From NCBI RefSeq assembly GCF_020171345.1, contig NZ_JAIUZM010000001.1, positions 1 to 64,000 of the forward strand: a stretch of 64,000 bases of DNA, read 5' to 3'. The stretch's first letter is position 1; every line of letters starts with the position of its first letter. The position numbers and the translations under genes are program-made. The DNA comes from Microbulbifer agarilyticus (GTDB taxonomy: Bacteria; Pseudomonadota; Gammaproteobacteria; Pseudomonadales; Cellvibrionaceae). Below are positions 55,983-64,000 of the stretch, one piece after another. A model generated the notes under the pieces. It made no database searches. It was not told the origin of the DNA and saw only the letters and a list, made by a program, of their open reading frames with translations.

Positions 55983-56441
55983 TCAGGGTTTGTGCTGCAA
56001 CCACTCGAGTTCCGCACAGTCCCACGCCCAGACATCCGCAGACAGACAGGCGAGGCTCGATGTGCCCATAGGGTGCTCTTCCGCACTGCCGCAGAGTCGA
56101 TTAACCAGGCTACCTACCAGCGGCTGATGGCTGACCAGTAACACCGGAAAGTCTTTCTCATCCACTTCTGCCAGTGCATCCAGCACCGCCTGAGCCGGGG
56201 TATCACCGGTCAGCACTTCGTTGATTTCTACCGGCAAACCGAAAGTGTCAGCGACGATCTTCGCAGTCTGGCGGGTGCGCACAAACGGGCTTGCCCAGAT
56301 GGTCTTTACCTGCGCGAGTTCCGAGGCGCGCTCCTTGCACACCGCCGAGACCTGGTCGCGACCGTCCTCGGTGAGGGCGCGGGTCTCGTCACTTTTACTA
56401 AAGGGTTCAGCGCGACCATGGCGCATAACAAACAACAGCAC
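55983..56441 (-). CDS. sixA: Phosphohistidine phosphatase SixA
   Basis: The 152-residue histidine phosphatase has the RHG motif at residues 7-9 (FVMRHGRAEP), then LTEDGRDQ and WASPFVRTRQTA. A C-terminal VLLVSHQPLVGSLV supplies the second His. SixA removes phosphate from His of phosphocarrier proteins (ArcB or PtsN/NPr). It is the last gene of the gpsA-DUF4389-DUF4389-sixA cluster; sixA next to gpsA is a known arrangement. Confidence 0.9.
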   Translation of the reverse strand: MLLFVMRHGRAEPFSKSDETRALTEDGRDQVSAVCKERASELAQVKTIWASPFVRTRQTAKIVADTFGLPVEINEVLTGDTPAQAVLDALAEVDEKDFPVLLVSHQPLVGSLVNRLCGSAEEHPMGTSSLACLSADVWAWDCAELEWLQHKP

Positions 56442-56486
56442 TACCTTCTCCCAATCATTTCCGGTGAGTACACCGTATACGGAGTC

Positions 56487-56909
56487 CTACTTTTCGTCGG
56501 CGCTGTCTTCCTTGCGAGGCGCGCTCCCGGCGTCTTTGGCAGCGGTATCGGCTGCTGAATCGCTGTCTGCCACCGAAATTACCTCGCCATCGATTTCTTC
56601 GGCACTCTCATAGGTAGAGAGATCTTCTTCCTCGGACTCCGGCCACTCCGAGAAGGGAAACGGCTTCTCTTCCGTGTTGTAGATCAGGAATTGCAGGGTT
56701 TGGTAGATATAGGAAGAAATCTGATCGCCGAGGCGGCGCAGGTTGTCATTCGCCTTGCCACTGACAATGGCAAACAGGAATTGGGCGATCACCACGGCCA
56801 GCATGACAAAGCCGGCTATTTCCAGCAGTACCGCGAAAAGCACCATGTAGATCAGGCGCAACCACTGATTGGTAGAGGTCAGGTTTTGTTTCAGTTCTTC
56901 ATTGCTCAT
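56487..56909 (-). CDS. DUF4389 membrane protein with an acidic tail
   Basis: The 140-residue protein has the DUF4389 core: ELKQNLTSTNQWLRLIYMVL, a second hydrophobic part FVMLAVVIAQFLFAIVSGKA, and YIYQTLQFLIYNTEEKPFPF. Compared with its upstream neighbour (57057-57335), the cores are near-identical in plan, so they are tandem paralogs. This copy has an extra acidic 45-residue tail rich in Glu, Ser and Asp. It is an inner-membrane protein with unknown function. It is 45 bases from sixA. Confidence 0.85.
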   Translation of the reverse strand: MSNEELKQNLTSTNQWLRLIYMVLFAVLLEIAGFVMLAVVIAQFLFAIVSGKANDNLRRLGDQISSYIYQTLQFLIYNTEEKPFPFSEWPESEEEDLSTYESAEEIDGEVISVADSDSAADTAAKDAGSAPRKEDSADEK

Positions 56910-57056
56910 TTGGCGATCACCAGTCCTTTGTTGGGCACCAGAAATGGGAGAAGCCGGCCCCTGCCGGCCTTAGATTCAGCGGTTGAGGTTCCGCTTTTCC
57001 GGGCTCAGCGGTTCGAGAACCCTCAATATAGCCCGGATTTCTGTGTGAGCCGCAGA

Positions 57057-57335
57057 TCAGGACTGCGGCCACTCGGAAAACGGAAACGGCTTTTCTTCCG
57101 TGTTGTAAATAAGGAATTGCAGCGTCTGGTAAATATACGAAGCAATCTGCTCACCCATGCGACGCAAATTTTCATTCGGGCCACCGGAAACAATGGCAAA
57201 CAGGAACTGCAATACGATGGTCGCCAGCATCACCACACCGGCAATTTCCAACAGTATTACAAACAGCACCATAAACAGCAGACGCGTCCAGTGGTCTGCA
57301 GAGGTCAAATTCTGCTTCAGTTGTTCGTTATTCAT
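57057..57335 (-). CDS. DUF4389 membrane protein (short copy)
   Basis: The 92-residue protein is essentially the DUF4389 domain: QLKQNLTSADHWTRLLFMVL, a second span VVMLATIVLQFLFAIVSGGP, then ASYIYQTLQFLIYNTEEKPF and FPFSEWPQS at the end. The final WPQS aligns with WPES in the neighbouring copy, where the tail begins. It follows gpsA by 28 bases. Function is unknown. Confidence 0.85.
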   Translation of the reverse strand: MNNEQLKQNLTSADHWTRLLFMVLFVILLEIAGVVMLATIVLQFLFAIVSGGPNENLRRMGEQIASYIYQTLQFLIYNTEEKPFPFSEWPQS

Positions 57336-57363
57336 TCACCGCCCCCAATTCAAAATAGGTAAA

Positions 57364-58413
57364 TCAGGATTTGGCCGAATAGGCCACATCAAAGGTTTGT
57401 GCCCCGGACATCAGCTCACGGATTACCGTTGGTATCGGGGTATCTTCAAATAATATGGCGTGAATTGCAGAAACCAAGGGCATGTATACCCCCAATTCGT
57501 CGGCTTTGGCCTTAATGAGACGAACGGTGTTCACCCCTTCCGCCACCTGGCCAATTTCGGCAACCGCCTCTTCCAGTTTCTTGCCTTTACCCACCAGGTA
57601 ACCCACACGGTAGTTTCGGCTCAAGTCCGAGGAGCAGGTAAGAATCAGGTCACCCACTCCGGCGAGTCCGATAAAGGTCATCGGATCGGCGCCAACTGCC
57701 TCGGCGAAGCGCATCATTTCCGCCAGCGCCCGGGTGATCAGTAAGCTGGTGGTATTTTGCCCACGCCCCAACGCCACAGCCATGCCGGTGACAATCGCGT
57801 AGATGTTCTTCAGCGCGCCGGCCAGTTCCACACCAAACACGTCGTTACTGGAATAGACGCGGAAGGTTTCCGAGTGCAGTACTTTTTGGATGGTCGCGCA
57901 CAGCGTCTCGTCCTCGCTGGCAATCACCGTGGCGGTGTAATGGCCAGCGACAATCTCCTTGGCAAAGTTGGGGCCACTCAGCACCCCCACGCGCATACCC
58001 TCGGCTTCCTCTTTCAGGATGTCGCTCATCAGATGGAAGCTGTCGTGTTCGACCCCTTTGGTCAGGGAGATCAGCATGGTGCCCGGGTCGAGCATCGGTG
58101 CCGCCCGGTGTACGACTTCGCGGAAGGATTGACTGGGGATGGCGACAAACACGATCTGGCAGCCGCGCACCGCCTGTTCCAGGTCGGCGGTGATTTGCAG
58201 GTCCGGGTGCAGTGCCACACCCGGCAGATAACGCTGGTTTTCGCGCTCGGCCGTGCAGGCGGCGGCGCGCTCCGGGTCACGCATCCACTGTCGGGTGTCA
58301 TGGCCGTTACCCGCCACAATATTGGCGACCGCCGTGCCAAAGCTACCGCCACCGAGAATGGCGATCGGCAAACGGGATTCCGGTGCGTTCGAGGATACGT
58401 CTGTTTGGGTCAT
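57364..58413 (-). CDS. gpsA: Glycerol-3-phosphate dehydrogenase [NAD(P)+]
   Basis: The 349-residue cytosolic enzyme makes sn-glycerol 3-phosphate for phospholipids. [20 protein letters not shown] binds NAD(P), and [18 protein letters not shown] and [20 protein letters not shown] line the site. The catalytic Lys is in [39 protein letters not shown] is the family signature. It is first of the cluster with two DUF4389 genes and sixA. Confidence 0.95.
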   Translation of the reverse strand: MTQTDVSSNAPESRLPIAILGGGSFGTAVANIVAGNGHDTRQWMRDPERAAACTAERENQRYLPGVALHPDLQITADLEQAVRGCQIVFVAIPSQSFREVVHRAAPMLDPGTMLISLTKGVEHDSFHLMSDILKEEAEGMRVGVLSGPNFAKEIVAGHYTATVIASEDETLCATIQKVLHSETFRVYSSNDVFGVELAGALKNIYAIVTGMAVALGRGQNTTSLLITRALAEMMRFAEAVGADPMTFIGLAGVGDLILTCSSDLSRNYRVGYLVGKGKKLEEAVAEIGQVAEGVNTVRLIKAKADELGVYMPLVSAIHAILFEDTPIPTVIRELMSGAQTFDVAYSAKS

Positions 58414-58640
58414 AACGCTCTGTAGTTTTTGCTATACAGCGGGGGATTATACGGAGCCGGGCGCCAGCACCCAATGGCCATTTGGGGTTTTAAGCAGTTT
58501 TGCCAAGTTCGCCGACAAATGCTGTCCATTCGCCGCCAAATCGCGCAAAAAACCAACACAAAAAATATAGCCCAGGCCGGCCGTGCTCGATGGTACGAAC
58601 CGTAAGACCGACTTATTCAGCCCGGCAAAAAGCACACATG

Positions 58641-58674
58641 AAAAAGGCCGGCGGGGAGCGCCCCGCCGGCCTTC
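58641..58674 (-). terminator. Rho-independent terminator after htpG
   Basis: AAGGCCGGCGGGG-CGCT-CCCCGCCGGCCTT on the minus strand is a perfect 13-bp stem followed by TTTC. It ends the htpG transcript. Confidence 0.88.
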
Positions 58675-58697
58675 CAGCAAGAACGATCAGCCGCCAG

Positions 58698-60611
58698 TTA
58701 GCGGTTGAGTTCCAGCAGCAGCGTGTTCAGGCGACGCACATAATCGGCCGGATCTGCCAGCTGGTTACCCGCCGCCAGGTTAGCCTGATCCATCAGAATA
58801 TTGGTGAGGTCCGCAAAGCGGTCCTCATCCTGCTCCTGATCCAGACGCTGCACTAGCGGATGGCTCGGGTTCACCTCAAATACCGGCTTGGCATCTGGCA
58901 GCGCCTGGCCGGCCTGCTCGAGGATACGGCGCATCTGCAGGCCCATATCATTGTCACTGGCCACCAGGCACGCCGGAGAATCCACCAGGCGCGTAGTCGC
59001 ACGCACATCTTCCACGCGCTCTTTCAGCACGTCCTTGACACGTTCAACCAGTGCGCCGGCATCTTTCTCGGCCTTTTCGCGCTCAGCCTTGTCGTCTTCA
59101 TTCTCAGCTTCGCCGAGATCCAGCGCGCCTTTGGCCACATCCTGGAACGACTTGCCGTCAAACTCCTGCATATGGCCAACGAACCACTCATCCACCTGGT
59201 CGGTCAGCAGCAGCACCTCGATGCCCTTCTTGCGGAAGACTTCCAGATAAGGGGAGGACTTGGCAGTGGCGAAATTGTCCGCGCACACGTAGTAGATGTT
59301 CTTCTGCCCATCCTGCATGCGACCCACATAGTCTTCCAGTGACTGATCCTGCTTGGGGTCATCGGTGTGGGTGGTGGAGAAGCGCAGCAGTTTGGCGATT
59401 TTCTCTTTATTGGAGAAGTCTTCCGCTGGCCCTTCCTTCATCACCGAACCAAACAGATCCCAGAACTTCTGGTATTCATCCGCGTCTTTCTTCGACAGCT
59501 TGTCCAGCATGTCGAGCACACGCTTGGTCAGCGCGCTCTTGATCGCATCGGTGTTCTGGTCCTTCTGCAGGATTTCACGGGAGACGTTCAACGGCAGATC
59601 GTTGGAATCCAGCACGCCTTTTACGAAACGCAGGTACAGCGGCAGGAACTGCTCGGCGTCGTCCATGATGAAAGTGCGCTGTACGTACAGCTTCAGGCCG
59701 CGCGCGGCGTCACGCTGGTACAGGTCAAACGGTGCGCGCGCTGGGATGTACAGCAGGCTGGTGTAATCCAGCTTGCCTTCCACACGGTTGTGACTCCAGG
59801 TGAGTGGGTCATCGAAGTCGTGGGAAATGTGCTTGTAGAACTCCTTGTACTCCTCGGACTTCACCTCGGAGCGCGGACGGGTCCACAGGGCCTGGGCGGC
59901 GTTTACCGCTTCGAATTCCGGCGCCTTTTCTTCCGGCTCTTCACCCTCTGCGGCAGGCGCCTCTTCTTTCAGCATCTCTACCGGAATAGCGATGTGATCG
60001 GAGTACTTCTTGATGATGGAGCGCAGACGCCAGCCATCGGCAAATTCTTTGGCATCGTCTTTCAAGTGCAGTACCACGCGGGTACCGCGATCCGGCCACT
60101 CGACATTTTCCACGGAGTACTCGGCCTCGCCACTGCACTCCCAGTGTACGCCCTGGCTGGCATCGGCACCGGCGCGACGAGTGAAGACATCCACCTTGTC
60201 CGCCACGATAAACGCGGAGTAGAAGCCGACACCGAACTGACCGATCAGGTGGGCATCTTTCTTCTGGTCGCCGGACAGGTTCTGCATAAAGTTGGCAGTA
60301 CCGGAGCGCGCGATGGTACCCAGGTTCTCAATCACCTCGTCGCGGCTCATGCCAATGCCGTTATCGGAAATGGTCAGGGTGCCGGCGTCTTTATCGAACT
60401 CGATGCGGATACGCAGGTCCGGGTCTTCCGCCAGCAATGAAGGGTTGGAGAGGGCCTCAAAGCGCAGTTTGTCTGCGGCATCGGAGGCATTGGAAACCAG
60501 CTCGCGCAAAAAAATCTCCTTGTTGGAGTACAGCGAGTGGATCATCAGGTGCAGTAACTGCTTGGCTTCGGTCTGGAAACCGTGGCTCTCTTTATGCGCC
60601 GCAACAGTCAT
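58698..60611 (-). CDS. htpG: Chaperone HtpG (Hsp90)
   Basis: The 637-residue cytosolic chaperone has the N-terminal GHKL ATPase ([51 protein letters not shown]), the middle domain with [19 protein letters not shown], and a C-terminal dimer region. Length is that of Escherichia coli HtpG. It is a single gene with its own terminator. A heat-shock promoter is expected upstream, but I could not identify one with confidence. Confidence 0.97.
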   Translation of the reverse strand: MTVAAHKESHGFQTEAKQLLHLMIHSLYSNKEIFLRELVSNASDAADKLRFEALSNPSLLAEDPDLRIRIEFDKDAGTLTISDNGIGMSRDEVIENLGTIARSGTANFMQNLSGDQKKDAHLIGQFGVGFYSAFIVADKVDVFTRRAGADASQGVHWECSGEAEYSVENVEWPDRGTRVVLHLKDDAKEFADGWRLRSIIKKYSDHIAIPVEMLKEEAPAAEGEEPEEKAPEFEAVNAAQALWTRPRSEVKSEEYKEFYKHISHDFDDPLTWSHNRVEGKLDYTSLLYIPARAPFDLYQRDAARGLKLYVQRTFIMDDAEQFLPLYLRFVKGVLDSNDLPLNVSREILQKDQNTDAIKSALTKRVLDMLDKLSKKDADEYQKFWDLFGSVMKEGPAEDFSNKEKIAKLLRFSTTHTDDPKQDQSLEDYVGRMQDGQKNIYYVCADNFATAKSSPYLEVFRKKGIEVLLLTDQVDEWFVGHMQEFDGKSFQDVAKGALDLGEAENEDDKAEREKAEKDAGALVERVKDVLKERVEDVRATTRLVDSPACLVASDNDMGLQMRRILEQAGQALPDAKPVFEVNPSHPLVQRLDQEQDEDRFADLTNILMDQANLAAGNQLADPADYVRRLNTLLLELNR

Positions 60612-60744
60612 GGAACGGTTCTCCCCTTATTCAATTCAACTACAGACAAATCGTCGTCAAGGGAAGGAATATTGGGACGTATGTGGGCAATTCAAGCGTG
60701 AACTGAAAACCCGCAACGAGAAACGTTAGCCAGACGCCAACTGA

Positions 60745-62043
60745 TTATTTTTTCGACGCTGCCGCAGCCGCCTGAACCAGCTTTCCGTGGCCAGTGATAT
60801 CGGCAATGAAATTGGCGGTGAGATCCGAGATTACCCGGGATTCCGCGTTCATCAGGATAACGATACCGACCTTGCGCTTTTCCGAGTAGGCAATGGCCGC
60901 GCGGAAACCTGCGACCCAGCCACCGTGAAACACAATTCGATCATCGCCCACGGTATACAGACGCCAGCCCAACCCGTAACCCGCATGATCGATGTAGTCC
61001 CGCCAGATGCGATGGCGCAGGTGGCGGCGGGTTTCCACCCGCTCGGTGGTAAGGTCGGCGATCACCTCGGGCGGCAGTACATCTGGATAAGCGCCCAATT
61101 GCGCCTTAAGCCACTGCCCCATATCGCTGATACTGGCATTCACCCCAGCCGCGGGCGCCGCCAGGTAATATTCCTTTTCCACCTTCACCGGGCGCCAGCC
61201 TTTACCGGTCTGGACGTGGGGGGCGGCACGATTACTGGCCGCCATAAAGCTTTCCCAGCCTAGGGAGGCGTCTCCCATCTTTAATGGGACAAAGAACCGC
61301 TGTTTCAATTGCCGGCCGTAGGGCACACCGGTCGCCTTGTGAATGACGTCTTCGATCAGGCTGAATAGCACGTTCTGGTAGCCATAACACTTGCCTGGGG
61401 CACAGTGCGGATCGATGGTGGAAAACATCGGCAGAATTTTCGACAGCGGACGGTTGTCCTCAAGATAGTTGTCGTAGGCATTCGGTGTCAGGCCCGAGGA
61501 GTGGCTCAGGAGGTGCTGCACCTGCAACTGCATGGATAGCGCAGGGGTTTTGAAGCGCAGCTCGGGCACATAGCGCACCACCTTGTCGCCCCAATTGAAT
61601 TTGTTCTCATGCTCAAGCAGCGCGGCCATGCTGCCGGCAAAGGTCTTGGAAACCGACGCGAGGCGGAAAACCGTGTTTAAGGTGACCTTTTCACTCTTGC
61701 CCTTTACCCGAACACCATAGGTATCCATCGACACGATCTTATCGTGGTCCACAATCACGTAAGCGCCACCGGGGATCCCGCCCTTCTTCATCAATTGGCG
61801 GAAATAGCGATCAAACTCCCGTGCACTGGCTTCGACACTTTTCGATGAAGCAGAAGCGGACTTAGCCACCCGCCCGGGCTCGCCAAACGCATGCCCGGCA
61901 GGCGTCGCCAGTATCAACGCGGCAGCCAGCGAAACCCATAGGCCCCGCGTGCCGCTCAGTATTCTGTGAAAAATGCCCTGATACACCTGAATTACACCAT
62001 GCGCCGTACTGCAATCCGCAGCGATTGCTCGCCACCCGGCCAT
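60745..62043 (-). CDS. Serine hydrolase, class C beta-lactamase family
   Basis: The 432-residue frame includes a signal peptide (WVSLAAALILATPAGHA, near residues 36-52). The true start may be a later GTG near 61986. The mature part has the penicillin-binding/beta-lactamase motifs: SVSKTF (SxxK), YQN in CYGYQNVLFSLIEDV, and HGG in FHGGWVAGFRAAI. LSHSSGLTPNAYDNYLEDN is a family phrase. It is probably a periplasmic or secreted esterase or D-Ala-peptidase type; no resistance role can be claimed. Confidence 0.85.
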   Translation of the reverse strand: MAGWRAIAADCSTAHGVIQVYQGIFHRILSGTRGLWVSLAAALILATPAGHAFGEPGRVAKSASASSKSVEASAREFDRYFRQLMKKGGIPGGAYVIVDHDKIVSMDTYGVRVKGKSEKVTLNTVFRLASVSKTFAGSMAALLEHENKFNWGDKVVRYVPELRFKTPALSMQLQVQHLLSHSSGLTPNAYDNYLEDNRPLSKILPMFSTIDPHCAPGKCYGYQNVLFSLIEDVIHKATGVPYGRQLKQRFFVPLKMGDASLGWESFMAASNRAAPHVQTGKGWRPVKVEKEYYLAAPAAGVNASISDMGQWLKAQLGAYPDVLPPEVIADLTTERVETRRHLRHRIWRDYIDHAGYGLGWRLYTVGDDRIVFHGGWVAGFRAAIAYSEKRKVGIVILMNAESRVISDLTANFIADITGHGKLVQAAAAASKK

Positions 62044-62272
62044 ATCGACCTAGCAAGTGATTGGCCCCAAAATGTGTGGGGGTACTCGTACTAAGACTAG
62101 CAGCCCGCTAAAAAATTCTTTAACCAGAAACATTCAGTCAAAGATTCTTCACACCCAAAATGACCCGGTAGACCGCCCACTCAGCAGAGGCCGGGCATCC
62201 TTATCAAAGTGGAACAAGCGCACATGTTAGCGTTTTTTCCATCTTTATGTGATTCACGGGAACAACAGGCAC

Positions 62273-62300
62273 AAAAAAACCGCCTGCCGGCGGTTTTTTT
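62273..62300 (-). terminator. Rho-independent terminator after the peroxiredoxin gene
   Basis: AAACCGCCGGCAGGCGGTTT on the minus strand forms a stem followed by seven Ts, ending the peroxiredoxin transcript. Confidence 0.9.
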
Positions 62301-62340
62301 ACCGGGAGGGACAGTCATCCCTCCCCGCGCGAACAATGAC

Positions 62341-62943
62341 TTACAGCTTGTCAGAGTTCTCGCTCAGGTAGGCAGCAACGCCAGACGGAGACGCGTCCAT
62401 ACCCTTGTCACCTTCCTGCCAGCCAGCCGGACATACTTCGCCGTGCTCCTGGTGGAACGCCAGCGCGTCAACCATACGCAGCATTTCGTCTACGTTGCGG
62501 CCCAGCGGCAGGTCGTTTACTACCTGGTGACGAACAACACCTTCTTCGTCGATCAGGAAGGAACCACGGAAAGCAACGCCAGCGTCCGCTTCCACGTCGT
62601 ATGCCTGGCAGATTTCGTGCTTAACGTCAGCAACCAGCGCGTATTTAACCTGACCGATACCACCGTCGTTGATATCGGTGTTACGCCATGCGTTGTGAGA
62701 GAACTGGGAATCGATGGAAACACCGATTACCTCAACACCGCGCTTCTTGAACTCTTCAAAGCGGTGGTCAAAGGCGATCAGCTCGGAAGGGCATACGAAG
62801 GTGAAGTCCAGCGGGTAAAAGAAGATAACCGCTTTCTTACCCTTGATGGTTTCTGCCAGGTTGAACTCGTCAACGATTTCGCCGTTGCCCAGTACTGCAG
62901 CCGCTGTGAAATCCGGAGCGGGCTTGCCTACTAATACAGCCAT
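62341..62943 (-). CDS. Typical 2-Cys peroxiredoxin (AhpC/Prx1 type)
   Basis: The 200-residue peroxidase reduces hydrogen peroxide and organic peroxides. The peroxidatic Cys51 is in FYPLDFTFVCPSE and the resolving Cys171 in HGEVCPAGW. The C-terminal tail is long enough for decamer contacts. The GGIGQVKYALVADVKHEICQ segment is Prx1-type. It is encoded alone, with no AhpF neighbour. The upstream region faces the bfd gene. Confidence 0.93.
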   Translation of the reverse strand: MAVLVGKPAPDFTAAAVLGNGEIVDEFNLAETIKGKKAVIFFYPLDFTFVCPSELIAFDHRFEEFKKRGVEVIGVSIDSQFSHNAWRNTDINDGGIGQVKYALVADVKHEICQAYDVEADAGVAFRGSFLIDEEGVVRHQVVNDLPLGRNVDEMLRMVDALAFHQEHGEVCPAGWQEGDKGMDASPSGVAAYLSENSDKL

Positions 62944-63291
62944 GAGAATCTCCTCAGTGAGATAAATAATGGATTGTAGAAACGGTCACTTTATAACCAA
63001 TGACTATAGAGTGACAAAAGATCGATAGGGGGCCGCTATGATACACAGGGGCTTATGGCAGTCCCATTAATTTTTTATATGGCGGCAATAGCAGACGCCA
63101 CCTGTCAGCCAGCAGCAAAACCACCCGCCCTCATCCGTTGACCGAGAAGCCATCAACCGACCATGCAGTTCATATAACAAGCAGCTAGAATAATGATTGA
63201 TCGATAGCAAAATCTTATTGACACTTATTCTCATTAACAATAAGATCTCTTTATCGATAAACAGTAGATCGAATTTGCACCAGGTTTCCCG
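62944..63291. promoter_or_regulatory. Divergent regulatory region between peroxiredoxin and bfd genes
   Basis: About 350 bases hold the promoters of the peroxiredoxin gene (minus) and bfd (plus). The only convincing site is the Fur-box-like sequence at 63220-63238. A minus-strand frame at 63067-63528 overlaps bfd and looks like a shadow. Confidence 0.55.
63220..63238. promoter_or_regulatory. Putative Fur box upstream of bfd
   Basis: On the minus strand GTTAATGAGAATAAGTGTC matches 14 of 19 positions of the Fur consensus GATAATGATAATCATTATC by eye, including the characteristic AATGAGAAT core. It lies 54 bases before bfd, the right place for iron repression. Confidence 0.6.
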
Positions 63292-63504
63292 ATGTACATT
63301 TGTATTTGTAAAGGCATCACCGACAGTCAGATTAAAGACGCGGTTCACGATGGTTCCACCTCCATCAAGGCCCTGCGCCGTCAGCTGGGCGTTTCCTCCC
63401 AATGTGGACGCTGTGCGGAACTGACCAAGGAAATCATCGACGAGACTATGTCTGCGGGCATGCCCGCCGACGTGAATGGCGCACTGTTCTACTCCGCCGG
63501 CTAA
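63292..63504 (+). CDS. bfd: Bacterioferritin-associated ferredoxin
   Basis: The 70-residue [2Fe-2S] protein has cluster ligands Cys4 and Cys6 (YICICKGI) and Cys38 and Cys41 (SSQCGRCAEL). It reduces the iron core of bacterioferritin to release iron. A Fur-box-like site precedes it, so expression under low iron is expected. Bacterioferritin itself is not in the window. GC hairpins follow the stop (63494-63511 and 63529-63551), without a clear U-tract. Confidence 0.94.
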   Translation: MYICICKGITDSQIKDAVHDGSTSIKALRRQLGVSSQCGRCAELTKEIIDETMSAGMPADVNGALFYSAG

Positions 63505-63653
63505 TCGGCGGCACTCCGTTTCCCTCACGCGCGACGCGATATGTCGCGCGCCCTGCGCCCCCTTTGGGAAACATTCCTATTCCACCCCCCAGCGGCTTTT
63601 CCAATAAGCGCGCTTTATTATCGTTCTGCGTTGTCTCTTCTCTCACGTCAAAC

Positions 63654-64000
63654 CTAACTGACTTCCCCCTTCACCTGTTCGATTTCTCGATTCAGGAAAA
63701 AACCGACAATGGTGCGGATCGCAACCAGTGCGCCGAGAAACCACAGATCCTCCAGCGTGTGACTGACGACCGTGTGCAGCAAGTCAGAAATAATCAGCAG
63801 TTCCAGCGCAAACACCAGCTTGATACCAAGGTCACAGCGCGCCATCTGCAACGCAAACATACGTTCCGCATGCGAACCGGTTCTGGATGCGCGCAAGACT
63901 TCATAAACCGCGATCACAAAGCCCCACACCATAATCAATGAAGCGGTAGCTTCAATCACAAAGACAGCGCCCGCGAGAAAGGTATGGAAGTATTGCTCCA
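63654..64000 (-). CDS. DUF1622 membrane protein (start outside the window)
   Basis: Open reading continues from a GTG at 63959 through YFHTFLAGAVFVIEA to the window edge, and the last two bases read TG, so the ATG probably begins one base outside. The protein would be about 115 residues with three hydrophobic segments and the basic ERMFALQMARCDLGIKLVFA stretch, then LEDLWFLGALVAIRTIVGFF. This fits DUF1622, an inner-membrane family without a known role. The start at 63959 would drop the first helix half. Confidence 0.8.
   Translation of the reverse strand, partial: EQYFHTFLAGAVFVIEATASLIMVWGFVIAVYEVLRASRTGSHAERMFALQMARCDLGIKLVFALELLIISDLLHTVVSHTLEDLWFLGALVAIRTIVGFFLNREIEQVKGEVS

Noticed and set aside
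62994-63030. Possible OxyR site upstream of the peroxiredoxin gene
   Set aside because: The first half (ATAA-N7-CTAT) fits, but the second half does not match the spaced ATAG/CTAT pattern.

Overview
The window looks like the chromosome of a marine gammaproteobacterium of the Cellvibrionales/Microbulbifer type. This is inferred from gene order and protein style; no rRNA or tRNA gene is present to confirm it. The strongest clue is the block leuC-leuD-leuB-asd-usg-fimV-truA-trpF-(trpB-trpA)-accD-folC-SPOR-cvpA-purF-metZ, the Pseudomonas-type order with trpBA inserted. A glucosylglycerate (compatible solute) operon and a TIGR04219 outer-membrane protein also fit a marine gammaproteobacterium. DNA is moderately GC-rich, so most genes carry long meaningless antisense frames.

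Layout. 1-1.3 kb is accessory DNA: the 3' end of an IS110/IS1111-type transposase, a small gene of unknown function with an integron attC-like site just before its start, then a 620-bp gene-free stretch with REPIN-like inverted repeats. 1.3-5.7 kb holds an SDR, DUF3301, DUF1653, a saccharopine-dehydrogenase-like protein, a PAP2 phosphatase and a MurG-like glycosyltransferase with a minisatellite tail. 5.7-12.3 kb is an envelope-sensing region: polysaccharide deacetylase, PhoQ/PhoP-like pair, PepSY protein, His-rich glycine-zipper protein, an ECF sigma factor operon ending in a DUF3106 (LTxxQ-like) periplasmic protein, and a secreted 11-residue-repeat protein. 12.4-20.2 kb has a cystine transporter, TlpA thioredoxin, YihY, ArsC-WrbA-DUF2069, SppA and a second glycine-zipper protein.

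20.6-24.5 kb is a three-gene operon that should make (GpgS, phosphatase) and phosphorolyse (GH13_18) glucosylglycerate. 24.5-29.9 kb has an MFS transporter and a MoxR-DUF58-TgpA transglutaminase operon. 30-49.7 kb, all on the minus strand, is the housekeeping block: methionine, purine, folate, fatty acid, tryptophan, leucine and lysine/threonine pathway genes, plus tRNA modification and the polar hub FimV. A divergent LysR regulator at 49.7 kb faces leuC.

50.8-64 kb has an outer-membrane barrel, aroC-prmB, folE with a CHMI-like isomerase, an alpha/beta hydrolase, the gpsA-DUF4389-DUF4389-sixA operon, htpG, a serine hydrolase, a 2-Cys peroxiredoxin, a Fur-box-preceded bacterioferritin-associated ferredoxin and a DUF1622 gene cut by the window end. 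No CRISPR array, tRNA, rRNA or complete mobile element was seen.
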